Below are positions 23,691 through 36,673 of a stretch of 64,000 nucleotides of DNA, piece after piece. The DNA comes from Heterocephalus glaber (lineage: Eukaryota > Chordata > Mammalia > Rodentia > Bathyergidae), in the NCBI RefSeq assembly GCF_000247695.1, contig NW_004624781.1:14389317-14453316 (forward strand), written 5' to 3'. A program made the position numbers and the translations under genes. Each line of letters starts with the position of its first letter. Position 1 is the stretch's first letter. A model generated the notes under the pieces. The model was not told where the DNA came from. It worked only from the letters and a program-made list of their open reading frames with translations, and ran no database searches.

Positions 23691-25509
23691 AAGGATGGCG
23701 GAGGGGTCCAGGCATCAGGTGTGGGCTGCTGGCCCCAGGGTGTCCTTTCTGCCACCCCACCATCCAGGACAAGGTGGACCCCGTGACTTCTTACCTCGCT
23801 ATCAAAGCAGAGGATGGGTGCTGCTCAAAGCTTTCCGAAAGTACAGTAAGGCAGCTGAGTGTTTGTTCTGCTTCCTATACTGGCGACTTTTTCTAGGCAG
23901 CTTCTGTCCCTGAATATTCTCATCTGTGTTTGTCCTCGGCTGCTGAAAGAGCCGTGCTGGATTGAACTAAAACTGGGACCACCACGTGGGCTCCTGGGTG
24001 GGGCTGAGGCAGCCTCAGCCATGTCCAGGGTAAATCGTGTCCTGCATCCTTCCCCTCCCTGGTTGGCCTTGATGTTCCCTGGACTCAGAGGGCAGCAGCT
24101 CAGCTGTGGCCTGAGGTCACATCCTGTCCTCCTGGCTATGCAGGAGGGCAGTGCCCAAGTGGCCAGGGTTACATCCAACTTGCTTTCCCTGCCAGACCTC
24201 TACCCAGGCGGGCTCCTCTGAGAACCCAGCTGCCCTGCCGGGGCGGGCCATACCCTCCCTGGTCCCAGTGGCCAGCCCTTTGGATTTCTCCCACCTGCCT
24301 GGAATGCTGTCCACATTCTCAGCAACCAATATGGGGGCCCTGGATTGACCCACAAGAGCTTCTCAGTGCCCAGGAGCCATGGGCGGCAGCCCAGAGTACT
24401 GCACCCTCTCCCAAGCACCCAAGCATGGCCCCAAGGGAGGCGCAGCCTTGACATCAAGTCCTGCTCCCTCCTTCCTTCTTGCCTCTGGTTCTCAAGGATC
24501 AGCCACCATCAGAGAACCGGTCCCAGCCTTGCTCGCTTGTGCCAAACTCCTGGCTTCCTCACTAAGGCCCGGTGGGTTACCGACAACCCAAGGGCCGGAA
24601 CCCCTTCTTCGGGCTTGGTGACCACCCAGGGTCCCTCAGACTCGACTAGGGCAGACTCACCCTGAGGCTGGGAGGACCACACCACCACACACCCTGCTGG
24701 AGCCCTTAAAATCTGAAGGAAAAAGTAAACTTGTGGGTTGAAAAAATGGGTTAAAGTACAATATCAACATACTTTTAGGCTAACACAGTCATAAAATATA
24801 ACACTAAACATTTTGATGGAGAAAAGAACTCATGAAGGCCACAGTGCGTGGGGCCCAGGAAAGTGCTGATGTGGCCCTGGATGGGCCTCTCCTGCTAGCC
24901 AGAACACGAGGCCAGATCCTCAGACGTGACAGAGATAGGATTCACCTTAACGCATCTCATGGGGATGCTCTGCTTTTTATTTGCTCTCAATAAAAATGTA
25001 TGATGTTTACATTGTCAGAGAACAAGCAGAGCTGGGGCTGTTTTGCATCTTACAAAATGGGTCCGGTGTGCTTTGGCTGTTCTCTGTGTTCCTGGCCGTC
25101 ATGGATTTGACCCCCATGGAATGTGGGGACAGTGCACCAGGAGGCCTGGGCTGGGCGGGCCTGCACCCCACTGTCCGCCCCGACGGCTTGCTCTTTCTTG
25201 GGATCCCACTCTGCCCTCCTTGGTGTCCCTCCCATTCCCGGATCTCTGGACCTCCCTAATGTGTCTCCTTCTACAGGACAAAGTCTCCCTGGGAGCCCCA
25301 GCTGTAACAAAGCACTGCACGAGGTTGCCTGAAGGGCAGGAGCTTGCAGCCTTGTGACTCTGGAGCCAGCGGCTGAGGCATGGACATCCATTCCTTTAGC
25401 GCAAAGGTGGCTGTCTTCTCCTTGTGTCCACACCTGGGCTCTGTGTGTCTGTGTTCTTTGCTCCTCTTCTCCTACGCACCCCAGTGGTGCTGGATTGGGC
25501 CCTTTTACC

Positions 25510-25800
25510 TTTATTACCTCTCTTTTTCATTAGTGCATGGTCACAGTACGTAATGTTACATTCACTGGGCGAATAGGTACATGTCTGTAACTTATCTTAA
25601 TTCCTTTTATTCCCTTTCCTCTCCCTTCCCTCTCCCTCCATTTCAAGATCCCCTTCCCATTTACCAAAAATCGATCTCCCTATTTGCTATTGTCTCTTTT
25701 TTTCTGCTCTTTAAATTATTTATACTTTGGGTTTTGCATCTAAGAAAAGTTACGCAATATTTAAACTTGTGTGTCACTTAACATTACGCCCTTAAGAATT
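25510..25800 (-). mobile_element. 5'-truncated LINE-1 3' UTR
   Basis: A T-rich start, ATTAGTGCATGGTCACAGTA, a long C/T-rich tract and ATATTTAAACTTGTGTGTCA match the reverse complement of the L1 3' end at 27450-27770 block by block. It is only about 290 bp, a typical 5'-truncated insertion. Confidence 0.85.
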
Positions 25801-25804
25801 ACCT

Positions 25805-25885
25805 CTTTAAAGAACAGCTCAGGGACAGAGTGCTTGCTTAACCTGTGCAAGGTGCTGGGTTCCATTCCCAGCTCCACTTTTAGAA
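25805..25885 (+). mobile_element. Older ID-type SINE
   Basis: ACAGCTCAGGGACAGAGTGC and TTGCTTAACCTGTGCAAGGT, then GCTGGGTTCCATTCCCAGCT, form the A- and B-box architecture of a diverged ID element. Confidence 0.75.
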
Positions 25886-25889
25886 AAGA

Positions 25890-27445
25890 TAGAAGCCCCT
25901 CCCTAGATCCCCAGTCAGTCACATTCAGGGGTCATAGCGGTTAGGATGTCACCAAGTGAATTTGAAGGAGGTGCAATTCGGCCCACAACACCATCTTCTC
26001 CACACATGTGGGGACGAGTGTCAAACCCACAGAACGTGAGCTTGTGGGGGTGACATGCAGCCCGGAGTGGGGGGACAGAGGTGAGGGTCCCAGTCCAGGA
26101 TGCTGGGACAGCACCCTGTTGCTGAGGCAGGGAGGCGGGGAGTCGGGAGCCCTTCAGGAAGAGGAGCAGGGCATGGGCCAGCCCTGCAGGGCCGCCTCCT
26201 GCTGCATGTGGAATAGTCATCTCTGGGAAGGAGCCAGCACCCCTTGGACGGCTTTTCTTTTCATTCCAGGCTCACAAAAGAAACTGGTGCCCCTCCTAGG
26301 CCAGTCTGGCCACCAGAGCTCCACCCCATGCACTGCCCAGTCACCTGCCCGTTTAACACATTCTGGTCTTCATTCCCAGAGTTCCCAGCTCAGTTTCCAA
26401 AGAGGCTCCTGGAGGGTTCGTGGGGATGGGGGTGCTCCAGCCCGGGGGTGTGCTTTCCAATCCTGGGGCAGGGTCAGCCCCCACCACTCTGTGTCCCTCC
26501 ACCCCTTCTTCCACCTCCCACCCTCAAAGGAGTCACCCTCTTTAAAAAAGCTGAACGGGACGAAGCGGGGGAGGTCAGTCTTTCCAAAAATGTCACTCCC
26601 TGAATTCCGAAGCTAAAGGCAAATTAAAGAAAAATATGTTTTGGAGATAAGTGCAGGCTGGCCGTGTTCAGGCCGCAGGAGCTGAGGCTCCCTGAGGCTC
26701 TGGTCTCCACAGGGTGCCAGTGATTCTGGGGAGGAATCACCCTTCTTATCCTTCCCCGCTGGGCGTTGAGCCTCTGGCTCGCCCAGGACCACAAGTCCCT
26801 GCCCTCATTTGTCCTGGGTGGGACACGGGGAACCGAGGCAGCCATTGTGGTCTTGTCCCCTTTGAGGCCTCCCTGCTGGTCTCAGAGGACACCATGTCCC
26901 AGCCCTGAGTAACTTCCACCAAACAACAGTGGCCCCCAAGTGATCCTGAGGCCCATGTGAGACTTACTGTGGTTGCTTTTGCTAACAAAAGGAACCTGGA
27001 ACCTTCTTCCTGGGAAGTGCCTAGGATGAAAGGGGAAGCCTTCTGGGAACTTCCAGAAAGTGCCTCAGGCCAGGCTCAGAATGTGACTGGTGACTGAAGA
27101 CCTCTCTGCCCCCAGGGTCCTACCCTCCAGCCCATTGGCTGCTGCCCCAGGCCTCAGAGGCTCCCCATAAATCCCTGAGCCATCCACGGCCCTGTCCTCT
27201 GCTCCCACTAGAGCCCCTGCAGGATGTCAAGGAGGGAGCAGGGAGTGCTGTCCACTCCTGTGGCCTCCATGGGGTGACACTGTGCCCTCCCAGAATCCTC
27301 TCTCGATGGGACCCTAAGCCTCCCTACCTGTGCTCTGTGAAGGTGGCTGCCAGACAGAATGTCTGAAGGACCCAGGTTCAGTCTCAGAGAGGCAAGCAAG
27401 ACAGATCTGAGCTAAGGAGACAGCAAGCAACCTGCATAGCTGCCA
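25890..27445. other. GC-rich non-coding DNA; nothing recognised
   Basis: The longest frame (26008-26616, plus) gives a translation I cannot assign and overlaps other open frames. No splice-consistent exon, RNA gene or named repeat is visible. Confidence 0.4.
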
Positions 27446-27449
27446 TTGT

Positions 27450-30400
27450 TGTATATCTCTTTAACTTTATTTTTTTATTAGTACATAGTTGTCATACATA
27501 TTAGTCACGTTCATCATCAGGAATGTACATAACACATCTCAATTTTTCCTTTTCTTCCATTTACAAATGCTCTCTATTTTTTCCTTCTATTCTTTTTTCC
27601 TTTTCCATTCCTTCCCTTCTCCTCCCCTCTTCCTTGTTCCCTTTCCCATTTGAACAAATTCTTTCTACTTCCTAATATCTATCCTCCATTATACTCCACT
27701 TTCACCCTTTGGGTTTCTCTCACAAGAGAAACAATGAAATATTTAAACTTGTGTGTCCAGTTTATTTTACTTAAGTTATTATCTTGAAGAGCATCCATTT
27801 TCCTACAAATGATTCAAGTTTCACCTTCTTTAAGGCAGAGTAGCACTTCATTGTATATTAATACTACATTTTTTTTTATCCATTCATATTTGATGGGCAT
27901 CTGGGCTGTTTCTAAGGTTTAGCTATCATAAACTGTGCTGCTATAAATTTGAGTGTGCATATGTCACAGTGGTATGATGCTTTTAACTGTCACAAAGATA
28001 CCTAGAAGGGAATAGTTTGGTCAAATGGAACCTCTAATTCCAGTTTTTTGAGGAATCTCCACACTGATTTCCACAGTGGTTGCACCAGTCTACACTCCCA
28101 CCAGCAATAGAGAAGGGTTCCTTTTCCCCATAGCCACACCAGGATTTGTTATTGGTTGATTTCATGATAGCAGCCATTCTTTCTGGAGTGAGATGGAATC
28201 TCAGTGTTGTTTTAATTTGCATTTCCAGAATGACCAGTGATGTTGAGCATTTTTTCATGTATTTATTTGCTGTTTCCACTCTTCATCTGAGAGGTACTTG
28301 GTTCCTTTCAGATGCCCATTTTTGGACTGGGTCTTTAAATTTGGGGGAGTCTGATTTTTTTTTGAGGTTTTTATATATTCTAGATGTTAGTCTTTTGTCT
28401 GGGGAGTAGCTGGTAAATATTTTTTCCCATTCTTTGACTTGTCTCTTCATTCTGTTGGTGGTTTCTTTTGCTGTGCAGAAGCTTTTTAATATGATGAGAT
28501 CCCAGTTGTTGATTCTTTGTAATATTTCCTGTGTGACTTTACTTATAAAGTCTTTGCTACACCTATGTCTTCAAGAGTTTTATCTATTCTTTCAGCAGAT
28601 TGTTTCTGTTTTAATATTTAGATCTCTGATCCATTTCTATTTTAGTTTAGTGCCTGGTGAGACATATAGATCTAGGTTCAATTTTTGGCAAGTGGATAGC
28701 CAGTTTTTCCAGCACCATTTATTTTTGTTTTGCTTTATTATTTATTTATTTATTTTTATTAAATTCTTTTATTGGTACATTGTAGGCACACAACACAATT
28801 ACATTTCTCATTGGGAATTGTACCTTTACATAATGCATCTTGGTTCTTATTTTTTCCCCATTCCTAGCCCTCCCTTCATGCCCTCCACCCTTCCCTATTT
28901 ACAAAGACTTTATTTCCATTTTTTCCATTTCTCATCATTTTTTTCCTTTCCCTTCTTTACTTTCCCCTGCCCCTCCCACTACCCCTACCCCTTTGGACCT
29001 TTTCTTCCTATTTTACATTATCAATTATTCATTCTAATCAATGGTACATTTTAGGTATACAATATAATGACATTCATCATTGGAAATTTGCACCTTTACG
29101 TAATCTCTCTTGGTTCTTATTTTTCACCCTTGCCCAGCCCTCCCTTCAACCCCTCCAGTCCTCCCTATTTACAAAGATTTTGTTCCTATTTTTCCATTTT
29201 CTCATATTAATCCCATTCCCTTCTATCCTTTCCCCTAGCCCTCCCACTTCCTTCCCCTTTGCCCCTTTTCTTCCTATTTCACATTACCTATTATACATTT
29301 AGTCCTTATTTACACTTTCAGTTTCTCACACCAGAGAAACTATTCGGTATTTATTCATGTGTGTCCTATTTATTTCACTTAAGAGTATCGCCTCAATGTG
29401 CATCCACTTAGCTATAAATGTCTCTAATTTCTCATTTTTTATGGCTGAGTGGTACTCCATTTTGTAAAAAAACCACATTTTCTTTATCCAGTCTCCAGTT
29501 GATGGGCATTTGGGCTGTTTCCAAGTTTTAGCTATTACAAACTGTCCAGCACCATTTATTAAACAGGTATCTCTCTTCAGTGAAGATGTTTGGCCCCTTT
29601 TCCAAAGATAAGGTGGCTGAGTGTGCTTGAAGTTGTTTCTGCATCTACTATTCTGTTCCATTGATCTTCGAGTACCATGCCAGTACCATGCTGTTTTTAT
29701 CACAGTAATTTTGTAGTAAAACTTCAAATCAGGGATTGTGATGACTCCTGCCTTGCCCTCGTTACTCAGAACTGCTTTTGCTATTCTAGATCTCTTCTGA
29801 TTCCAAATGCATTTCAGGATTGTTTTCTCTAGTTCTGTCAGGTATGCTATTGGTATTTTGATCAGGATTCCATTTAATCTGTGTAACAGGTTTGGAAATA
29901 TGACCATTTTCACTATATTGGTTCTACCTATCCATGTACTGGGGATATATTTCTATCTTCTGACATCCTCTTTGATCTCCTTTTTCATAGTACTGTAGTT
30001 TTCAATGTAAAGATCTTTCACTTTCTTTGTTAGATTGATTCCTAAGTATTTCATTTTTCTTGATCCTATTGTAAAAGGTGTTGTTTCCCTAATTTATCTT
30101 TCAGTTAGTTTGTATTGTGTGTACAGGAATGCTATTGATTTTTGAGTGTCAAATTTGTATTCTATGAGCTGAATTTTGTGATTAATCTAGGTGTCTTTTG
30201 ATGGAGTTTTTTGGGTCTTCTATGGAGAGTATCATGCCATCCACAAATAATGGCAATTTAACTTCTTCCTTTCCTATCTTTATCCCTTTTATTTCTTTCT
30301 CTTGTCTAATTGCTCTGGCTAATGTTTCCAGAAGTATATTGAACAGGAGTGGTGATAGTAGGCACCCTTGTCTTGTTCTTGATTTTGAGTGAAAGGTTTC

Positions 30401-31350
30401 AGTTTTTGACCATTTAGTATGATGTTGGCTGTTGGTTTGTCATAGATGGCTTTTGTCAGATTAGATAAGGATCTTCTATTCCAATTTTCTGTAGAGTTTT
30501 TTAAAATCATAAATGAGTGTTGGACTTTGAAAAATGCTTTTTCTGCATCTATTGAGATGATCATGTGGTTTTTGTTGTTGGTTCTGTTAATGTGCTGTAT
30601 GACATTTATTGATTTGCATATGCTGAACCATGCCTGCTTCCCTGGGATGAATCCTACTTGGTCGTGATGTATAATCTTCTTGATGATTTGCTGCACTCAG
30701 TTTGCCAGTATCTTACTGAGGATTTTTGCATCTACGTTCATTAGGGAGATTGTTCTGTAGCTCTTTTTTGGTTGAATCCTTCTCTGGTTTTGATATCAGG
30801 GTGATCCTTGCTTCCAGGAATGAGTTTCAGAGTATTGCTTCCCTTTCAATTTCATTAAAGAGTTTGAGGAGTAATGGCATTAGGTCTTCTTTAAATTTCT
30901 TGTAGAATTCAGCAGAGAGTACATCAGGACCTGGGCTTTTTATTGGTAGGTTTTTAACTTCAATTTCATTGACTGATATTGGGTTATCTAGAATTTCTAT
31001 ATCTTCTTGATTCTGCTTTGGTAATTCATGTGTATGTAGGAATCTGTCCATTGTTTTTGGAATTTTTCCATCTTATTAGAATACAGGTTCTTGAAGTAAG
31101 TATTAATGATCTTCTGGATTTCTGTAGGAGTTGTGATTTCACCCTATTCATTCTTAATTGCATGTATTTGGGTCTTTCCTTTTCTTGATGTTGACTAAGG
31201 GTTTGTTAATTTTATTTATTTTTTCAAAGAACCAGCCTATTAATTCATTGATTCTTTGTATTGTTTTCTTAGTCTCAATTACATTAATTTCTGCTCTAGT
31301 CTTTATAATTTTCTCCCTTATGTGAGCTTTGGCTTTGACTTGGTAGAACC
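27450..31350 (-). mobile_element. LINE-1 copy 2, 3' half (3' UTR and most of ORF2)
   Basis: It is antisense to L1 copy 1. The T-rich 3' tail is at 27450-27490, the C/T-rich 3' UTR follows, and then reverse-complement ORF2. The minus strand encodes fragments such as [20 protein letters not shown] (about 30360-30440) and [15 protein letters not shown] (about 30640). It ends at about 31350, at the position equivalent to 16782 of copy 1. A nested L1-tail insertion splits it at 28724-29544. Broken frames make it inactive. Confidence 0.92.
28724..29544 (-). mobile_element. Nested L1 3' insertion with tandemly duplicated tail
   Basis: It is bounded by the 16-bp direct repeat TCCAGCACCATTTATT at 28708-28723 and 29545-29560, and removing it restores the host L1 ORF2. 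Inside, two copies of the L1 3' UTR stand in tandem. The first begins at about 28758 (TTATTGGTACATTGTAGGCA) and the second at about 29033 (CTAATCAATGGTACATTTTA), each followed by TTGGTTCTTATTTTT and CCCTCCCTTCA blocks. A short piece of ORF2 end follows the second copy. Confidence 0.9.
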
Positions 31351-31995
31351 ATCCTTGTTAAGGGAACAATCCAAGAGGAAGAGATAACAGTCATAAATAC
31401 ATATACAACAAATACCAGAACACCCAACTACTTAAAACAGAAATTAACAGACATGAAAAATCAAATAAGCACTAATAAAATTGTAATGGGGGATGTTAAC
31501 AGCCCACTGTCCAAATACACAGATCAAGTAGACAAAAAATTAACAAAGAAATATCAGAACTGAACCAAATTTTTAAATTTTTTAAACAAATAAATTTAGT
31601 AGACGTCTAGAGAGTGTTCTACCTCACAACATCAGAATACACATTCTTCTCAGCTGCCAATAGAATGTTCTCTAAAATAGGCCACATGCTAGCCCATAGA
31701 ACATGCTCAAATAAATGCACAGGAATTAAAATTTTCCATGCTATAAAATTGGAAATCAATGGCAAAAGAAACCACAAAAACTTCATAAACACATGGAAAT
31801 TAGATAATACCCTCCTGAACAACTAATGAGTCACAGATGAAATGAGATAGTTTCTATCATTAAAAATAATGTTAATACAATATTCTAGAACTTATAGGAC
31901 TCAATGAAAGCAGACCTATGAAGGAAATTTAGAGTGGTAAATTCCCACATCAGAAAAACAAAATGGGGTCAAATAAATAATCTAATGTTGAACCT
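31351..31995 (+). mobile_element. Inverted LINE-1 middle segment (ORF2 endonuclease part)
   Basis: It lies in plus orientation between two minus-oriented L1 blocks. It starts CATCCTTGTTAAGGGAACAA, equivalent to 15648 of copy 1, and ends near the equivalent of 16762. It lacks the 419-bp insert present in copy 1. Its ends are adjacent, in element coordinates, to the ends of the blocks at 31350 and 34830. Confidence 0.88.
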
Positions 31996-31999
31996 CAAG

Positions 32000-32941
32000 G
32001 TTCATTTGACTTTTCATGTCTGTTAATATTTGTTTTATATAGTTGGGTGTGCTGGTATTTGGTGTTTATGTATTTATGATTGTTATCTTTTCTGCTTGGA
32101 TTGTTTCCTTAAGAAGGATGTTGTGACCTTCTTTGTCTCTTCCAGTCAGTCCTGGTTTGAAATCCACTTTGTCTGAAAACTGAATAGCTACTCCTAAGCT
32201 TTTTTTCTGCTTCTTCTCGCATGGAGTATTGTTTTCTGTCCTTTGACTTTCAGTCTATGAATTTTTTTTTTAGTTAAATGTGTTTCTTGTATGTGGTATA
32301 TTGTTGGATCTTGTTTCTTGATCCATTCTGCCAGTCTCTTTTGATTGATGAATTGAGATCATTTACTTGATGGTTACAACTGATATACATTGACTTATCC
32401 TTGTCATGTTATTTTCCTGTTGTTGGTTCCGTTTCTTTTCTCTCTGATTATTTGCCTTGCACGTACATTCACTTTATTGGGGTTCATGGAGTTGTAGTCT
32501 TCATTATCTCTTTTTAGAATGTCCCTCAGAACATTTTTGGAGTGCTGGTTTGGTGGTCATGAATTTCTTCAGATGTTCTTTGCCATGGGAGTATCTTATT
32601 TCTCCATCAATTTTACAAGATAGTTTTGCAGTGTACATCAATCTGGGTTGGAAGTTGTTTTCTTTTAGGGCTTGAAATACTTCACTCTAAGCTCTCCTTG
32701 ACTTAAGGGTTTGTGTTGAGAAGTCTGCTGTGATTCTGATGGGCTTTCCTTTATAAATTATTTGTTTCTTTTCTCCAGCTTTTAATATTCTGTCCTTGTG
32801 TTGAATTTCTGGAATTTTATTATATGCCTGGGAGTAGATTATTTTGATCATGGCTAACTGGGGTTCTATGGTGCCTCAGTTATCTGTACATCAGATTCGT
32901 TTTCTATGCTTTGGAAGTTTTGTGCCATTACTTTTATGAAC

Positions 32942-32972
<31 letters not shown>

Positions 32973-34825
32973 GGTCATTTTCACTATGTCTTGGTTTTTC
33001 ATTGACACAGATCAGTATCATGTTATTCTTCTTTGCATCAACTATTGGACTGATTTTTTTTTTATGATACCCTGCTATTTTTAAGAAATCTTTCTTTTTA
33101 TGATCACTAACTACATTCCTGCTTCTAGCCCTGATATCCTGTCCTCATATTAGTTCATTCTGCTATGTATATTTTCAATAGAATTTTTGATCTCCTCAAT
33201 ATCTGATTGAATCTGTTTCATGGATTCCACTTCTTTCCTATTTTGGGCAATCATGGTTCCCCATCATTTTCCTAAGCTTTTCTATTTTTTTAATCTGTAT
33301 CTTCTCTAGATTCAATAATCATGTCCTTTATTATGGTCATCATCTCTGAAGTTATCTGAGAAATTATTTCAGATTTGATTTTTTTCTAACACTTCATTCA
33401 TATGCTTTGCTACTTCTGCTGTTACCACTTCAGAGGGTCCAGGTGGGTGGATTTTGAATTGTTCCACCTCATTGCCCCCTGCATTTGCCTTTGGTGAGCT
33501 GGAAGTGTGGGGTTTCATTTTTTTCCATGTCTTCTCATGTTCTTTTTCTTTTCTTTTTTAGTTTAATTCCTGCACTGATGCTTTAAATTGTTTATGGTAG
33601 GTATCTTTATTGCTAGTATCAAGAATCCTTAGGAAATGACTACTTCTCAGAGATGTCTTCCAGGTTGTACCTGGCTTTTTGGTTTTGAGTCTGTTGCTAG
33701 GTCCTACCGCTTCAATTTATAGGGGATGAGAAATTGCTGCCTATTTGGCCTAGCCCCTTATTCTTTGGGACTGACCTATACTATTGTTTATAACCCACAG
33801 GCAATCTCAGTCTGGATATAGACGGAAGAACAACTGATTAGAACAATTATGTCACTATGGTTAAAGTAGTACAATAAATAATGACAATAATAATAATAAC
33901 AACAAAAATAACAATAATAACAATAGTAGTACAATAATAATAACAATCAATAACAATAACAATAGTAGTACAATCAATAATAATAAACACACCCGAGAAA
34001 ATGACAAACTGTGGTAACTATTAATTTGCCACTTTTAAACATATAAACAAGATTTGTAGTTATATAACAAAAATCTAAAACAAACCAGAAAATTGTGTAC
34101 AGTAAATAGCTTCTCAATATGTGATTTTACCCTCAAGGGAGAAAATTTAAAAGGGGTTAGAGCAAAAAATAGAGAAATAGAAGAAAAGAAAGGGATAAGA
34201 AGGAAGGCTGGAGGAAAAAGGAAGATATGCAAGTTTTGGGAACTGATGAAGGAGACAGGAGGGACAGAAAAAGGAAGAAACAGAAACAAGAACAAAATAA
34301 AATAACAACAACAAGAACAAAAATCTAAAAACAATGTTCTCATGAGTATAAAAAGAAGAAAGAAAAAGAGAAATAAAATAGAAAAAAATTTAAAAAGCAA
34401 AGAAAGGAAAAAAGCAGAAAAATAAATGTCCACTTCAGGGCATGTCTCTGCTGTTACTGTTGACAAAGAGGGCAGACAGAGCCCAGATCTGTGTTGATTG
34501 ATCCCAGCAAGCCATCAGTAGAATTATGGTGATGGTAAATAATCTCAGCAAATCTGGGCCTTTAGTTCCAGTGAAGTTCACACTGCTTCTGGTTTCTGGC
34601 TGTGAGGCTGGGACCTGAGTTTTTCAGCCAGCAACACTCCAAGTGTCTCCTGCTGGCTTGAACTGGGCTCCCTGATGACTTGAACTCGACTCCCTTCCAG
34701 CTTGAACTTGGTTCCCTGACCTCCTGCTGGCTTGAACTCATTGCTATATTCCAGGGTCTGGACTCCAAATATCGGAGAGGCTGTTTCTCTGCTGCTCATC
34801 ATTCTGCCATCTCGGAAGTTTCTCT
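32000..34825 (-). mobile_element. LINE-1 copy 3, 5' third (5' UTR, ORF1, start of ORF2)
   Basis: The minus strand runs from an L1 5' end at about 34825 (CGAGATGGCAGAATGATGAG) through the 5' UTR, ORF1 remnants and the ORF2 start, stopping at the equivalent of about 15762 of copy 1. An AAT/AAC-rich simple repeat (about 33875-33985) and a purine-rich stretch (34130-34420) lie in the 5' UTR. It lacks a 3' half of its own. Coding frames are broken. Confidence 0.88.
33875..33985. repeat. (AAT/AAC)n simple repeat
   Basis: Imperfect AATAAT/AACAAT trinucleotides, with internal partial duplications such as AATAGTAGTACAAT, lie within the L1 5' UTR. Confidence 0.85.
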
Positions 34826-35067
34826 TCTCATCAATCTTTCCTTGAAATCCATTTTGTCTGCAAGTAGAATAGCTACTCCTGCTTTTTTCTAGGTTCCTGT
34901 CATATGGAGTATTGTTTTCCAGCCTTTGACTTCCTGTCTATAAATTTCTTTTGGGATTGTGTTTCTTGTATATAGCATATCGTTGGATCTTGTTTCCTGA
35001 TACATTCTGCCTATGTTTCTTTTGATTGGGCAATTGAGATCATTCACATTGATGGTTAAAACTTATA

Positions 35068-35224
35068 GGTGTTGCCAGGCCTAGTGGCACATACTTGTAA
35101 TCCCAGTACTTGACAGGCTGAGGCAGGAGGATTGCCTTGAGTTTGAGGCCAGCCTGGGTTACATAGTGAGTTCAAGGTCAACCTGAACTACATAAAGAGA
35201 CCCTGTCTTAAAAACAACAACAAC
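35068..35224 (+). mobile_element. B1-type SINE (7SL-derived)
   Basis: It reads GCCAGGCCTAGTGGCACATA, then AATCCCAGTACTTGACAGGC, TGAGGCAGGAGGATTGCCTT and a CAACAACAAC tail. The internal part is extended with a second AGTTCAAGGTCAACCTGAAC arm. It is inserted in LINE-1 copy 2. Confidence 0.93.
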
Positions 35225-36022
35225 GACTGATAGCTGTTGACTTATCCTTGTCATTATATGATTTTCTCTTTGGTTGTTGTTGATTTCTTTTCTTTCCCTT
35301 CTGTTTAATTGCTTGCCTTGCCTGGTGGACTCATTCTATTGGAATTCTTGGAGTTGTCTTTTGTTTTCTCTTTCTAGAATATCCTTCAGAACTTTTGGTT
35401 TTGTTGTCATGAATTTCTTCAGGTTTCTTTATCATGGAAGTATCTTATTTCTCCATCAATTTTGAAGGAAAATTTTGCAGGATACAGTAATCTAGGTTGG
35501 AGGTTATTTTCTTTCAGGACTTGAAATACTTCACTCCAAATTCTCTTAAAGGCTTTGTGTTGAGACGTCTGCTGTGATTCTGATGAGTTTTCCTTTATAG
35601 GTGATTTGTTTCTTTTCTCTAACAGCTTTTAATATTCTGTTCTTGTGTAGAATTTCTGGAATCTTGACTATTATATGCCTTGATGTAGTTTTTTCCTGAT
35701 CATTGCTAACTGGAATTCTATATTCCTCATTTATCTGTATCTCAAGGTTTTCTTCTATACTTGGAAAGTTTTTTGCTCTTACTTCTATGGATATGTTTTG
35801 TATATCCTTTGTGCTACCTTGATTTTTCATTCATTCCAATTAATTTCATATTACTCTTTTGTGCATCATCTAGTAGCTGCTGGATTTATTTTTCATGGTC
35901 TCTTGCTATTTTTAAGAAGTCTTTTGGTTGGTGGTCACCAATCACGACCCTGTCTTCTAGATCTGATATTCTTTCTATCTTCACATTGGTTCATTCTGCC
36001 ATGTATACTTTCAATAGAATTT

Positions 36023-36119
36023 CGTTGTTTTTTTTTTTGGTACCGGGGATCGAACTCAGGTCCTTGTGCTTGTGCTTGTGCAGCAGGCAGCGAAACCGCT
36101 GCGCTAACCCCCCGGCCCC
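36023..36119 (-). mobile_element. ID-like SINE with a small internal duplication
   Basis: On the minus strand it runs from GGCCGGGGGGTTAGCGCAGC through a B box GAGTTCGATCCC to GGTACC and an A-tail. It is flanked by the 11-bp duplication CAATAGAATTT (36012-36022 and 36120-36130). A 6-bp word is repeated in the middle (TGTGCTTGTGCT on the plus strand). Confidence 0.94.
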
Positions 36120-36583
36120 CAATAGAATTTTTAATCTCCTGGATTTCTATTTGAATCTGTTTTATGTAATCCACTTTTTTCCTATGTTGGGCATTCATGG
36201 TTTTCACATCTTTCCTAAGTGCCTCTATTTTTTTTTTAAATCTTTGTCTATTCTGTCTAGATTCACTAACCATTTCTTTCATTATGGTCATCATCTCTTT
36301 AATTATCTGTGTAATTATTTGTTTTGATTTTGTCAAGAGACTTATCCATCTGTTGTGTTACTTCTGCTACTATCATTTCAGAAATCTCAGCTGGGTGGCT
36401 TTTGATTTCTTTCACTCCTATGCCTCCTGGATTTGCCTTAGGCAAGTTGGGGGGTGTTGGGTTGCATCTTGCTTCCATGTTTATTCATTTTCTAATTTTT
36501 TCTTTATTATTTTTTGCACTGAGGCTTATAAATTGCTTATGATAGGTAGCTTTATTACTAGTATCAAGACCTCTTAAAGAAGT

Positions 36584-36673
36584 AGGGCCGGGGATTTAGC
36601 TCAGTGGTTCCACTGCCTGCCTTGTAAGCACAAGGTCCCAAGTTCGATCTCCGGTACCAAAACAAACAAACAA
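36584..36673 (+). mobile_element. ID-like tRNA-derived SINE
   Basis: GGGCCGGGGATTTAGCTCAG, AAGTTCGATCTCCGGTACC and an A/C-rich tail are present, with the 8-bp duplication AAAGAAGT at 36576-36583 and 36674-36681. Confidence 0.94.

Larger units (their letters stand above)
20370..25505. other. GC-rich non-coding DNA; no gene recognised
   Basis: Many overlapping frames of 60-190 codons lie on both strands (for example 20942-21514 minus, 22219-22791 plus, 22705-23271 minus). Their translations show no recognisable domain and no consistent splice structure. Visible pieces are a purine-rich GGAA tract (about 20688-20730), old L1 3'-like pieces (about 20560-20690 and 22030-22200) and a MIR at 23525-23690. 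The GC-rich, ORF-cluttered texture resembles 2.7-11 kb. Confidence 0.45.

Noticed and set aside
28434..29054. 206-codon plus-strand open frame
   Set aside because: Antisense to LINE-1 ORF2 and the nested L1 tail; a known kind of artefact.
35761..36577. Hydrophobic plus-strand open frames resembling membrane proteins
   Set aside because: They are antisense to A-rich LINE-1 ORF1, which yields Phe/Leu/Ile-rich shadow translations.
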